A DNA stretch of 64,000 nucleotides from Petrachloros mirabilis ULC683. GTDB taxonomy: Bacteria > Cyanobacteriota > Cyanobacteriia > Thermosynechococcales > Thermosynechococcaceae. The notes under the pieces were generated by a model, which ran no database searches, was not told the origin of the DNA, and worked only from the letters and a program-made list of their open reading frames with translations. Location of the stretch: assembly GCF_009939295.1 (NCBI RefSeq), contig NZ_WVIC01000020.1, positions 1-64,000 on the forward strand, read 5' to 3'. Made by a program: the position numbers and the translations under genes. Within the stretch, counting starts at the first letter, position 1, and each line of letters starts with the position of its first letter. This document shows positions 15,191 through 24,345 of this stretch, one piece after another.

Positions 15191-17500
15191 CTAATAGCCA
15201 CCCCCAAACAACCAATGCACATTGACACCCACCACTGGATCAGACTGGGCAGCGATACTGCTGAAAGAATAGCGACCCGCAGCATTGCTGCCGTAGACAT
15301 CCACACCCAATTTGAGACCTGGGTCAAAGTACCGCAGCCCCACGCTCCACACCCCCGTTTCTCCCGTGAAGAACGGCGTATACTCTCCCAGCACTTGCAG
15401 TCCCCGCCAAATTTGGTAGTTAATGCCCAGCCCAGCTCCAATTAAAGTATCATTCCCAATCACCCCAGCCTTGGGATTGAGAATCAAGGCCAGTTCTGGG
15501 ATAGGACGGTACTGAAAAATCCCCTCTGCCATCGAAAACCCCCGTGGTGCTGAGACTTGCTCCCCAAAGCTACCCTTAATACTGAACGAAAACGGATCCC
15601 CCTGCACCTGGTCTAAAAAGCGAACCTTGGCAGCCGCCCCCACCGTAACCTCGTCAATGCGGTAGTTTTCTTTTGTTTGGTCGAAATCGCTGAGCCACAG
15701 CTCCACCTGAACATCGTGGGTGAGAGCCGTGGCAACACTGCCCCCCACTCCGGCTCCAAATCCCCCTTGAGCCCGCAGGGTTCGGGGCAAAAGGGTATCT
15801 GCATGGGTGAGGGTAATGCCATCTAAGACTAACTGAGTGTCCCGAGGCGTCAGCGGCGTGCGCTCTCCGCTGCGGAAATCTTCTGCATAGTTTTGGCCAA
15901 AATCAGGGTCAAAGTTAAGACTCACGGCAACGGCAGCTTGGTCACTCCCTGGCATTAAGGTGAGAATGTTGGTTGCAGGGGTATTGCCAAAGGCATTCGT
16001 CAAATAGATGTCAAGACTAGAGGCCGGATTGAGGAGATAGCGCAACCCCGCACTCCAGACGGGGCGGTTCACAATTTCGGCATCCCGAGCGCGCACCGTA
16101 TTCCCCCCTGGCCCAAAGGGAACCTGCACATCCCCAAAAAAGCCCAGACGCTCTAGGGGCTGCCAGCTTAAACCAGCCCCAATGCGAGCCACCGTGCCAT
16201 AAAAAGGCGCACCATTGGAGGTGCTCGGAAAAAATGAAACGGCTGGGGTAACGTGAACTTGAAGCGTCGGGTTAAACGTGTAAGTGAACGGCACCTGTAC
16301 CGAGCCTGCAAACACGTTGTCCGTGAGAAAGCCGTCGGTGGGTATCCCCGACAAAAATGAGGTGGTGTTGGTACGAATATTGAGCAGCTCTGCTGACCCC
16401 AAAATAGCGACATTAAAACGCTCTGCTTCGATGACTTGATATTTAGCGCTCAGGGCACCACTGAGATACTTGAGATTGACCGGATTTCCGACAATTCGAT
16501 TGGGTAAAATATCGGAATAGAGGTTGACTGCAGCCCCGACCTGCAATGAATCAGTAATCCCCCAATCTACGTTGAGGGTATTGACTTGCAGCCCAGAGCC
16601 GCCACCAAATTCCCCTTGCTCATTGAAAAATAGGCGGGTTCCCAGGAAAAATGATAAGCTTCCCCCCGGCTGCTGGTTGGCAGTTTCAAGATTAAACAGA
16701 CGAATGGGGGGCTGCTGCTGGGGTGCCAGGGTCAAATCAGCAGCCTCATCTGAAGCAGTCGCAATGGGGTCTCCAGCTAACACGGTGTTATCGAGCCGAG
16801 TATTGGCAAGGTTGGCCTCGGTGAGCGTTGCGGTTTCTAACTGAGCACCGGTCAGGTTGGCATTACTGAGGTTTGCCTGAGTCAGATTGGCCTCAGCCAA
16901 GTTGGCAGATACCATTTGCGTGCCGGACAGATCCGCACCAGACAAGTCTGCATTGGACAGGTCGGCATTGCTGAGACTGGCATTGGTTAAGCGCGCCCCG
17001 GAAAGGTTAGCCCCGACTAAATTGGCATCACTGAGATCGGCTTGACTGAGATCCGCCGTGAGCAGGCTGGCATTGCTGAAGGTGACATAGTTTAGGGTGG
17101 CACCCCCCAAGGTAGCAGCGGTGAGGTCAGCGTTCTCTAAGTTGGCTCCGGTTAAAGTTCCCTCGCTGAGGTCAGCACCCCGTAGATCGGCACCGACTAA
17201 ATTGGCCAGATAGAGATTTGCTTCTGCCAACACGGCATTGCTCAGACTGGCTCCACTGAGGTTGGCGTTGCTAAGGTTGGTGCCCCGCAGGTTGGCGTTG
17301 CTGAGGTTTGCGCCACTCAAGTTGGCGTTGCTGAGGTTGAGGTTGGAGAGATCAGCCCCTTCCAAGTTGCACCCTTGGCACTGGTTGGTTTCGATGAGCT
17401 GAGTCACCCCAGGGGCAGTGCCAAGATCTTGGGCAAAGACCGCAGGCGTTAGGCACAAAAGGGTAAACGTGGTCGCAGTTGCCAGGGTCTTCAGAGTCAT
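15191..17500 (-). CDS. secreted pentapeptide-repeat protein with C-terminal beta-barrel-like domain
   Basis: 769 residues. Residues 1-23 are a Sec signal peptide (LATATTFTLLCLTPAVFA). CQGCNLEGADLSNLNLS begins about 40 A(D/N)LxX pentapeptide repeats, to about residue 245, which should form a right-handed quadrilateral beta-helix. From about 260 to the end the sequence has alternating hydrophobic/polar strands rich in Gly, Asn and aromatic residues and ends in an aromatic (WLFGGGY). This is typical of outer-membrane beta-barrels, so I infer export and possible outer-membrane insertion. No enzyme motif is seen. It immediately precedes and is probably co-translated with the GH3 gene. Confidence 0.75.
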   Translation of the reverse strand: MTLKTLATATTFTLLCLTPAVFAQDLGTAPGVTQLIETNQCQGCNLEGADLSNLNLSNANLSGANLSNANLRGTNLSNANLSGASLSNAVLAEANLYLANLVGADLRGADLSEGTLTGANLENADLTAATLGGATLNYVTFSNASLLTADLSQADLSDANLVGANLSGARLTNASLSNADLSNADLSGADLSGTQMVSANLAEANLTQANLSNANLTGAQLETATLTEANLANTRLDNTVLAGDPIATASDEAADLTLAPQQQPPIRLFNLETANQQPGGSLSFFLGTRLFFNEQGEFGGGSGLQVNTLNVDWGITDSLQVGAAVNLYSDILPNRIVGNPVNLKYLSGALSAKYQVIEAERFNVAILGSAELLNIRTNTTSFLSGIPTDGFLTDNVFAGSVQVPFTYTFNPTLQVHVTPAVSFFPSTSNGAPFYGTVARIGAGLSWQPLERLGFFGDVQVPFGPGGNTVRARDAEIVNRPVWSAGLRYLLNPASSLDIYLTNAFGNTPATNILTLMPGSDQAAVAVSLNFDPDFGQNYAEDFRSGERTPLTPRDTQLVLDGITLTHADTLLPRTLRAQGGFGAGVGGSVATALTHDVQVELWLSDFDQTKENYRIDEVTVGAAAKVRFLDQVQGDPFSFSIKGSFGEQVSAPRGFSMAEGIFQYRPIPELALILNPKAGVIGNDTLIGAGLGINYQIWRGLQVLGEYTPFFTGETGVWSVGLRYFDPGLKLGVDVYGSNAAGRYSFSSIAAQSDPVVGVNVHWLFGGGY

Positions 17501-17642
17501 GTGATCACTCCCAATAAATAAGTCTGCTAGGGGTTAAACCCAATTCAAGCTAATAGTGTATAGCCAGATCTAAAAATTGAAGCCCCTACGCGCAATAAAT
17601 CTTTTGCACTTTACCCTGTTGTGGCAGAACTCTCAAGGATTT

Positions 17643-19361
17643 TTACCAACGGACTTGATCTTGCAACTGTTCCCGGAGCTTGGGGCCAATGCCTGGCACT
17701 CGCTCTAAATCAGCGGCAGAGGTAAAAGGAGCTTGTTGACGGGTCTCAATAATTCGTTGGGCTAGGGCTGGGCCAATGCCGGATAGTTGTTCGAGGTCTG
17801 CCGCGGTAGCCGTGTTGAGATTGAGGCGACTATCATCGAGATTGCGGAAGCTATTTTCTCCTCTTTTTGTCTCTTCTAAACCAGAGCGCTCAGCCCCCCT
17901 TTGATGGGATGTCTCAACTTGAGAGCAGGATTCTGCTTGTATCTCTAGGCGATCTTGCACGGTTGCTGGCAGACCTAAACGACTCTTGGCATAGAGGTGT
18001 TCAAACTCTCGATGGAAGTGGGCCGCGACTGTCGGATCAGAGAGGATCAGTAGAGTTTCGTCGTTACGAAGGTTGGCAGCCTCTGACCAGTTTTGGGAGC
18101 CGGTGATCACGGTGATGCCATCCACCACGCCATACTTGTGATGGAGCAAATCTCCCCTAGGCAGTTGGGGAACACCTACGCTAGACAACGGCTGCGACCA
18201 AGGGCGGTTATTGGGGTCAAATTCACAGGGCTCTCCGGTTTCGGGACGGGTGCGACTTAGGGCAACTCCCAGCATATCCAAGGCTTCGCTGTAGTACCGA
18301 AAGGCAAATTGGGCGTCAATCAAGGCTCGAATCTGTACGCCCTGCTGGTGTTGGGCTTTGAGAATGTTGGAGAGGGGTTGCTCAGAAAACACAAACAGGG
18401 CGAGTTCGACGGTGTGCTGGGCTTGTTGTAGGGTTTGCCCAATGAGGCCATTGACACTCTCTATCCAGGGCTGAGTGCGTGATGTGGGTGAAAACTGGAC
18501 TTGAATTTGGGCGTCTCCAAGGGTCAGACGTTGGGGAGGGCGATAGGGCTTTTGCAAGCCAAATAAGCTGTTGGGCTGTCCCCCGGGACCGTCTCCCCAC
18601 ATCAGGTTAAATTCATGGGTAAAGTGCGATGCAAGGGGGGCACTCTCTAGGATTACCAAGGCATTGGGATTGCCTCGACTTTCGGGGTGGGAAAAATCAC
18701 CATGGAGATCAGACAGGGTGAAGTTGGCTGAGGTCACCAAGACTTTTTGCCCGTCAAGGGTCACAAATTTATGGTGCATCAGACCGCTGCCAGCACTGCC
18801 ATCGGCAGTGTCATCTAGCCAGGGAATGCCTGCATTGCGGATGACTTGAAGGGCGTCATATTCGTTGATTTCAGCTTCTGAGAGCTGGCCATCACTATTG
18901 CGATCGATGAGCTGTAGATTTTCGCGGTAGCGCTCTTGCTGGCGGGCATCTAGGGTTCTGATTTCTTGAGGGGTAAAGCTACTGATGGGGCGGCTGTAGT
19001 TATTTTCTAGGATGACTCGAACCGATAACCCAGCTTGGGTGCGATCGCGCAGAGCCTGAGCAATGAGGGGCGATCGCAGCTCCTGAACGGCCACATCTAC
19101 AGATCTGCGTGCAGCTTGAATCTGCTCAGCAATAATTTGCTCTAGATTATCCCCAGGGCGGTGAATGTGGCGGTAGGGATCTGTATAGGCATCCGCCGGA
19201 TTTTGATTGAAATAGGCCTGAATGAGGGGATGTTGAGGCAGGGCTGGGACTGGCGTGCTGATAATGGGCAGAGACTCGAAGCGCCCAAACAAAAACACCG
19301 CCAGCAAGAGACCTAGCAGGAGAAGCAGACCATATCGAAACCAGCGTGGAACTTGCTTCAC
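17643..19361 (-). CDS. membrane-anchored phospholipase D-like protein with EF-hand and HhH domains
   Basis: 572 residues. One N-terminal transmembrane helix (about 10-26) anchors or exports the protein. Two PLD half-sites are present: HHKFVTLDGQKVLVTSANFT (from 196) and HHKYGVVDGITVITGSQNWSE (about 407). Both have the His, Lys and downstream Ser/Asn or Gln-Asn of the HKD superfamily, though the Asp is shifted. Between the first strands lies a canonical EF-hand loop DRNSDGQLSEAE (153-164). After a polar linker, the C-terminus carries a ComEA-like double helix-hairpin-helix (LNLNTATAADLEQLSGIGPALAQRI...VPGIGPKLREQL). It is probably a nuclease or phosphodiesterase acting outside the cytoplasmic membrane, perhaps Ca-dependent, with DNA binding by the HhH part. 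Confidence 0.85.
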   Translation of the reverse strand: MKQVPRWFRYGLLLLLGLLLAVFLFGRFESLPIISTPVPALPQHPLIQAYFNQNPADAYTDPYRHIHRPGDNLEQIIAEQIQAARRSVDVAVQELRSPLIAQALRDRTQAGLSVRVILENNYSRPISSFTPQEIRTLDARQQERYRENLQLIDRNSDGQLSEAEINEYDALQVIRNAGIPWLDDTADGSAGSGLMHHKFVTLDGQKVLVTSANFTLSDLHGDFSHPESRGNPNALVILESAPLASHFTHEFNLMWGDGPGGQPNSLFGLQKPYRPPQRLTLGDAQIQVQFSPTSRTQPWIESVNGLIGQTLQQAQHTVELALFVFSEQPLSNILKAQHQQGVQIRALIDAQFAFRYYSEALDMLGVALSRTRPETGEPCEFDPNNRPWSQPLSSVGVPQLPRGDLLHHKYGVVDGITVITGSQNWSEAANLRNDETLLILSDPTVAAHFHREFEHLYAKSRLGLPATVQDRLEIQAESCSQVETSHQRGAERSGLEETKRGENSFRNLDDSRLNLNTATAADLEQLSGIGPALAQRIIETRQQAPFTSAADLERVPGIGPKLREQLQDQVRW

Positions 19362-19389
19362 AGCTTCATGAGTTCCCAGTCTATCGGCA

Positions 19390-19497
19390 TATAGCGGTTC
19401 TCACCTGACTGAGGTACGGGGTGTGGGGGTGGAACCCCCACGCAGGGGGCACTGCCCCCTGCACCCCATGTACTCCATTGATCTGTAAACCGCTGTA
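19390..19497. mobile_element. family C miniature repeat, copy 1
   Basis: A 108-bp element with ends TATAGCGGTT and AACCGCTGTA. Inside are two perfect hairpins, GTGGGGG/CCCCCAC around a 5-nt loop and GCAGGGGGCA/TGCCCCCTGC. In this copy the first loop reads TGGAA; in the other three copies, oriented the same way, it reads TTCCA. It is non-coding. Confidence 0.8.
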
Positions 19498-19860
19498 GGA
19501 GGATTTAAACCTCCGGTTCCTCGCACAACGTTGAGAAAACCTTCTCATCCCTTCTGCATCTTGAGCATAGCGGTTCTCAATCCATAACCCAACTTAGCCG
19601 CTTCGAACCAGCCAAAGACTGGTGGCTATTCAGTCCAGTGATCTTCAGAGGCAGTTTGAAAAGTTTCTAACGCTTTGCATCCGCCCCCTAAATCCCCCAT
19701 TCTGGGGGACTTAAGCGTGATCAAAGCACCTCAAAATGGGGGGTGGGGGCAAATATAGAGCATGGGAAGACTTTAAGATAGCCTCTCAGTCGAGAAAATT
19801 AATTGCTCTAATTTTTATTTTTAAGAAAGAGAAAAGTTTTTGTTGTTTGATGATACGTAT

Positions 19861-19891
19861 TTGCTCAGATTAAGATTGGTGTGCCTATAAT
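19861..19891 (+). promoter_or_regulatory. putative promoter of the NRPS gene
   Basis: TTGCTC (19861-19866), a 19-bp spacer and TATAAT (19886-19891) in AT-rich DNA, 117 bp upstream of the start codon. The -10 is perfect; the -35 is weak and the spacing long. Confidence 0.35.
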
Positions 19892-20007
19892 AAAATCTTG
19901 GATTTTTTAAGGTAAATCAACATATTTTTCTGCTCTGAAGCTAGGCAAAGCAGCTACAAATCTTCGTTCTCAAAAACAAAAATCCCTAAAAATATACCCT
20001 AGGCAGG

Positions 20008-23000
20008 ATGACCAAATCATTTCCAATTCAAAACGTTTTGCATTTGTTTGAGCAACAAGCAGTGCGTACCCCCCAAGCCATAGCGGTGATCTATGGGCAA
20101 CATCAGCTTAGCTATGCAGCCCTAAATCAGCAGGCCAACCAATGGGCACGAGTCTTGCAGCATCGAGGAGTGACACCGGAAACCCTGGTGGGTATTTTTG
20201 TGGAGCGATCGATTCCAATACTGGTGGGAATCCTAGGTATTCTGAAAGCAGGCGGCGCTTATGTCCCTATTGATCCTGCCTACCCCAAAGAGCGACTGGA
20301 TTGGCTCTTGGCCGATGCTCAGATGCCCTTCCTGCTGACCCAGGCTCATTTGCGATGGCAGCTTCCCAGTCACGGCATCCACTGCCTTTGTTTGGATGCT
20401 TTGCAGTCGTGTGTGGCCCAGGAGCCCGATCACAACCTAGACAAACAGCCGTTGCCGCACCACCTAGCCTATGTGATCTATACCTCAGGCTCAACTGGGA
20501 AACCCAAAGGCGTCATGGTTGAGCATGAAGCGCTCTTTGACTTTGTGCAGTCTGCCGCTGAAGTGTATGGCATTCAGGCGGATGGAGACACAGCGCATCG
20601 CCTGCTGCAATTTGCCGCCATCAGCTTTGATGCAGCAGTCGAAGAAATTTTTGTCACCCTGACCCAGGGTGCTACTCTAATTTTGCGCACCCCAGAAATG
20701 GTGCAGACCCTCTCTCAATTTGTCCGCACCTGTGCCCAACTAGAGGTCACGGTTCTGGATTTACCCACGGCCTTTTGGCACCAGCTCTGTGCAGAATTAC
20801 CCCGGCTGACGCTGCCCCCCACGTTGCGCACCGTGATTATTGGCGGAGAGCGGGCAATTCCCCACTGGGTTGAAGTGTGGCAGCGTTTCTGTCCGCAAGT
20901 GCGGCTCATCAACACCTATGGCCCCACTGAGGCCACGGTGGTAGCCACCTGCTGCGATTTGGCTGGACCCAATGCGGTGACCCTAGGAGATCGGCTGGTG
21001 CCCATTGGCAAACCCCTGCCCCACATGCAAGCCCATGTGCTAGATGCTAACGGTGAACCGGTGCCGCCACAAACCACAGGAGAGCTGTACTTGGCTGGCT
21101 CGGGGCTGGCTCGGGGCTACCTCAACCAACCCGAAATCACCGAGCAAGTCTTTGTTCATCGGATCTGCCCAGATGGCTCCAGCGCCAGACTGCATAAAAC
21201 CGGAGATCTGGTTCGGTATCGCGCCGATGGCCACCTAGAGTTTCTGGGCCGGGTCGATCACCAGGAAAAAATTCGCGGTTTTCGCATTGACCCGCACGAA
21301 ATTGAGGCGCAGTTGGAAACCCACCCAGCCGTTCAGGCAGCAGTGGCACTAGTGCGAGAAGACAGCCCTGGAGATCGGCGACTGGTGGCCTATGTGGTGG
21401 CTCACCCCAACCCTGAGCTGACTCAGGCTCACCCCCAACACCTAGAGGCTGAACAACTAGATCAATGGCGGCTGATTCATAACGATGATCAATTGAATCC
21501 AGCCAAAGCCAATTGGGATCAGACCTTCAACATCAGCGGTTGGGTGAGCAGCTATACCGGTGGGTTGATTCCTGATGCCGAGATGCAGACCTGGGTAGAC
21601 ACCACCGTGGAGCGGATCTTGGCGTTGCGCCCGCAGCAGGTGCTGGAACTGGGTTGCGGAACAGGACTTATGCTGTTCCGGATTGCCCCCCACTGTCAGC
21701 GATATGTGGGAACTGACTTTTCAGAAGCAGCCCTGGACTATATCAAACAGCAGTTGCAAACCCCCACCCTGGAATTGCCTCAGGTGATGCTGCAACAGCA
21801 TTCTGCCGATCACCTACAGGACTATCTCCCTGAGTCTTTTGACACCTTGATCTTGAATTCGGTGATTCAGTATTTTCCCAGTATTGATTATTTGTTGCGG
21901 GTGCTGACCCAGGCCGTCGAGCTGATCCAACCCGGTGGGGTAATTTTTATGGGGGATGTGCGTCACTATGGCCTCCTAGAAGCCTTTGCCCTCTGGGCAG
22001 AATTGAGTCAGGGGGCAGCAGATCTGCCCACCTCAGAGCTGTGGCAGCGGGTGCAGCAACGCCTGATCCGAGAAGAAGAGCTGACTCTGGATCCGGGCTT
22101 TTTTACGGTCTTGCCCCAAGTCCTGCCCCAAATTGGCGCGGTACAGGTCTTGATGAAGCGGGGGCAAGCAGATAATGAACTGACCCAATTTCGGTACGAT
22201 GTGGTGCTCCATGTGGGTGCGATGCCTCGTCCCAGCGACCCGCCCCTTCGCTTCAATTGGCAGGCAGCAAAGCTCACCCTACCCCAACTGCGTCATCTGC
22301 TCTTACAAGAGCGTCCCCCCGTTTTGGTGTTGGAACAGGTGCCTAACGCTCGGATTGGGGGTGCGATCGCAGCCCTCAACCTCCTCCGCTCTAGCGACTG
22401 TCCCCTCACCACCGCAGACCTCCGCACTCGCTTATCGCAGTCTCAGGGGGTTCATCCTGAAGCCCTGGCTGCCCTCGCCCAAGACTGCGGCTACGACCTA
22501 GAACTTAGTTGGGCAGAGGGGGCTGTCGATGGATCCTATACAGCATTTCTGAGTCAGGCTAATCGCAATGCCTCAGCATCTTCGGCTTGGACCTATACTC
22601 TCGTGTCTGCCGCTCCCGGCACCAACCAACCCCAGCCTTGGCATCACTACGCCAACAACCCCTTACACAGCAAAATGGCGCATCATCTGGCGGCCCAACT
22701 GCGCCGCCACTTGCAACAGCGCTTACCCACCTATCAATTACCCGCTGCCATTGTGGTACTCGAAGGGTTTCCGCTGACAGTGAATGGCAAAGTCGATCGC
22801 CGGGGTTTACCCCTACCCAATACCCAACGTCCCCAGCTTCATACCCCATTTATGCCGCCAGCAACTCCGATCGAACAAGAACTGGCTCGGCTCTGGTCTA
22901 AAGTATTAGGCGTCCATGAAGTCGGCATTCACGACAATTTCTTTGATCTGGGGGGAGATTCACTGCGGTTGATGCAGTTACTGGGGCAAATCGAAGCACT

Positions 23001-24345
23001 TTACCCCAAAGTGATTGCCTTTAATCAGTTTTTTGAGCAGCCCACCATTGCTGGCCTCAGTCAGCAAATTGCAGTGCCAGCCCAGAATGCCCCTGAGGGG
23101 GCAAGCGAGTTTATGGCGCTGTCCCAACTGCTTGCAGAGGCGCAACTATCGCTCCCCCCCGTTCAGGTCAGGTGGGATCACCAGAAGCCAGTCGAAGAGT
23201 TTCACATGGGCTGGATGGGACCACAACGCATCTTGTTAACAGGAGCCACCGGGTTTATTGGTCTGTTTTTGCTGCATGACCTGTTGCAGCAAACTGCTGC
23301 CGAGATTTATTGCCTGGTGAGGGCAAACACCTCCGCTGCTGCTCGCCAAAAGCTACAACAGCGCTGGCAGCAGTTTTTACCTCATAGCCCCTTTCCCAGC
23401 CATCGCATCATCCCAGTTCTAGGAGACCTGAGCCATCCCCAACTAGGACTTTCAGAGCCGCAATTTCATCAGTTGGCCGACTGCATTGAGGTCATTTATC
23501 ACGCTGGTGCCAACGTCAACCTCCGCTATCCCTATGGCGCACTCAAGGCCGCCAATGTCGTAGGCACCCAATCAATCCTAACCCTGGCCATGACCCGCAG
23601 ACCCAAACTGGTTCACCATCTTTCTACCCTAGATGTATTTGAATCAGCAGTGGCGACCGGGGCAGCCATGATCTACGAGCAAGATACGATTGCCCAGGGA
23701 CCTGGACTCTCGGGGGGCTATGCCCAGAGTAAATGGGTGGCAGAGGCTCTGGTGACAGCAGCATCTCACCAGGGGTTGCCAGTTTGTATTTATCGACCTG
23801 GGATGGTGACCGGGCACTCTCAAACCGGAGTAGCCAACCCCGAAGACTTGCTCAGTCGCCTGTTGATCAGCCTGATTCAACTGCAATGCGCGCCCCAGAT
23901 TCAGCTCAGGGTGGATATGACTCCAGTCGATTATGTCAGCCGTGCGATTGTGGCACTCTCCCAACAGCCGCAGTCCTGGGGTAAGGCTTTTCATTTGGTG
24001 AACCCCTATCCCCTGGCGTTAGATGAACTGGTGTCTTGCTTAAATGACTGGGGGTACGGTATTCGCACCATTCCTTATGCGGAGTGGCAGGCGCGATTAC
24101 ACACCCCTGGGAACGCCTTGGAGCCGCTGGCTCCAGTACTGACAGAAGTGATCAATGCGGATCACCAAACCCGCTTAGAGGTCTGGCTATCAGGGACTCA
24201 AATCTTTGACTGGCAAAACACCCGCATAGGGCTTCAGAATCACCCATTGCCTTTTCTAGCCATAACAGCGGCCTACCTCGAACAATACTTTGGCAAGATT
24301 CCCAATCTGTTGCGAGGTAGTGCTCTCATGAAGAATACAGGCTAA
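20008..24345 (+). CDS. stand-alone nonribosomal peptide synthetase, domains A-MT-T-R
   Basis: 1445 residues forming a single module without a condensation domain. The adenylation domain comes first (YTSGSTGKPKGVMVEH, FDAAVEEIF, NTYGPTEATV, LHKTGDLVRYRADGHLEFLGR, IRGFRIDPHEIEAQL). A methyltransferase is inserted from about residue 490 (VLELGCGTGLMLF near 547), and the A domain closes with NGKVDRRGLPLP. The carrier domain has FFDLGGDSLRLMQ (Ser near 984). A terminal NAD(P)H reductase has LLTGATGFIG (about 1075) and YAQSK (about 1237). Hand-aligned specificity residues read D-A-E-D-I-G-T-V-V-K, which I cannot assign. It should activate one amino acid or other carboxylate, methylate it (position of the MT suggests N-methylation) and release it reductively as aldehyde or alcohol. 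No tailoring genes or phosphopantetheinyl transferase are adjacent. Confidence 0.92.
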   Translation: MTKSFPIQNVLHLFEQQAVRTPQAIAVIYGQHQLSYAALNQQANQWARVLQHRGVTPETLVGIFVERSIPILVGILGILKAGGAYVPIDPAYPKERLDWLLADAQMPFLLTQAHLRWQLPSHGIHCLCLDALQSCVAQEPDHNLDKQPLPHHLAYVIYTSGSTGKPKGVMVEHEALFDFVQSAAEVYGIQADGDTAHRLLQFAAISFDAAVEEIFVTLTQGATLILRTPEMVQTLSQFVRTCAQLEVTVLDLPTAFWHQLCAELPRLTLPPTLRTVIIGGERAIPHWVEVWQRFCPQVRLINTYGPTEATVVATCCDLAGPNAVTLGDRLVPIGKPLPHMQAHVLDANGEPVPPQTTGELYLAGSGLARGYLNQPEITEQVFVHRICPDGSSARLHKTGDLVRYRADGHLEFLGRVDHQEKIRGFRIDPHEIEAQLETHPAVQAAVALVREDSPGDRRLVAYVVAHPNPELTQAHPQHLEAEQLDQWRLIHNDDQLNPAKANWDQTFNISGWVSSYTGGLIPDAEMQTWVDTTVERILALRPQQVLELGCGTGLMLFRIAPHCQRYVGTDFSEAALDYIKQQLQTPTLELPQVMLQQHSADHLQDYLPESFDTLILNSVIQYFPSIDYLLRVLTQAVELIQPGGVIFMGDVRHYGLLEAFALWAELSQGAADLPTSELWQRVQQRLIREEELTLDPGFFTVLPQVLPQIGAVQVLMKRGQADNELTQFRYDVVLHVGAMPRPSDPPLRFNWQAAKLTLPQLRHLLLQERPPVLVLEQVPNARIGGAIAALNLLRSSDCPLTTADLRTRLSQSQGVHPEALAALAQDCGYDLELSWAEGAVDGSYTAFLSQANRNASASSAWTYTLVSAAPGTNQPQPWHHYANNPLHSKMAHHLAAQLRRHLQQRLPTYQLPAAIVVLEGFPLTVNGKVDRRGLPLPNTQRPQLHTPFMPPATPIEQELARLWSKVLGVHEVGIHDNFFDLGGDSLRLMQLLGQIEALYPKVIAFNQFFEQPTIAGLSQQIAVPAQNAPEGASEFMALSQLLAEAQLSLPPVQVRWDHQKPVEEFHMGWMGPQRILLTGATGFIGLFLLHDLLQQTAAEIYCLVRANTSAAARQKLQQRWQQFLPHSPFPSHRIIPVLGDLSHPQLGLSEPQFHQLADCIEVIYHAGANVNLRYPYGALKAANVVGTQSILTLAMTRRPKLVHHLSTLDVFESAVATGAAMIYEQDTIAQGPGLSGGYAQSKWVAEALVTAASHQGLPVCIYRPGMVTGHSQTGVANPEDLLSRLLISLIQLQCAPQIQLRVDMTPVDYVSRAIVALSQQPQSWGKAFHLVNPYPLALDELVSCLNDWGYGIRTIPYAEWQARLHTPGNALEPLAPVLTEVINADHQTRLEVWLSGTQIFDWQNTRIGLQNHPLPFLAITAAYLEQYFGKIPNLLRGSALMKNTG

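Larger units (their letters stand above)
19362..20007. other. intergenic region upstream of the NRPS gene (646 bp)
   Basis: Contains family C repeat copy 1 (19390-19497). A lone left end of the same family (ATAGCGGTTCTCA at about 19568) has no matching right end. A degenerate C/G-run palindrome (CCCCCATTCTGGGGG at about 19694) follows, then about 240 bp of AT-rich DNA with the probable NRPS promoter. No credible open frame. Confidence 0.6.

Noticed and set aside
20008-24345. Carboxylic acid reductase (A-T-R) as the identity of the large synthetase
   Set aside because: The A-domain motifs are of NRPS type and a methyltransferase is inserted before A10, which carboxylic acid reductases lack.
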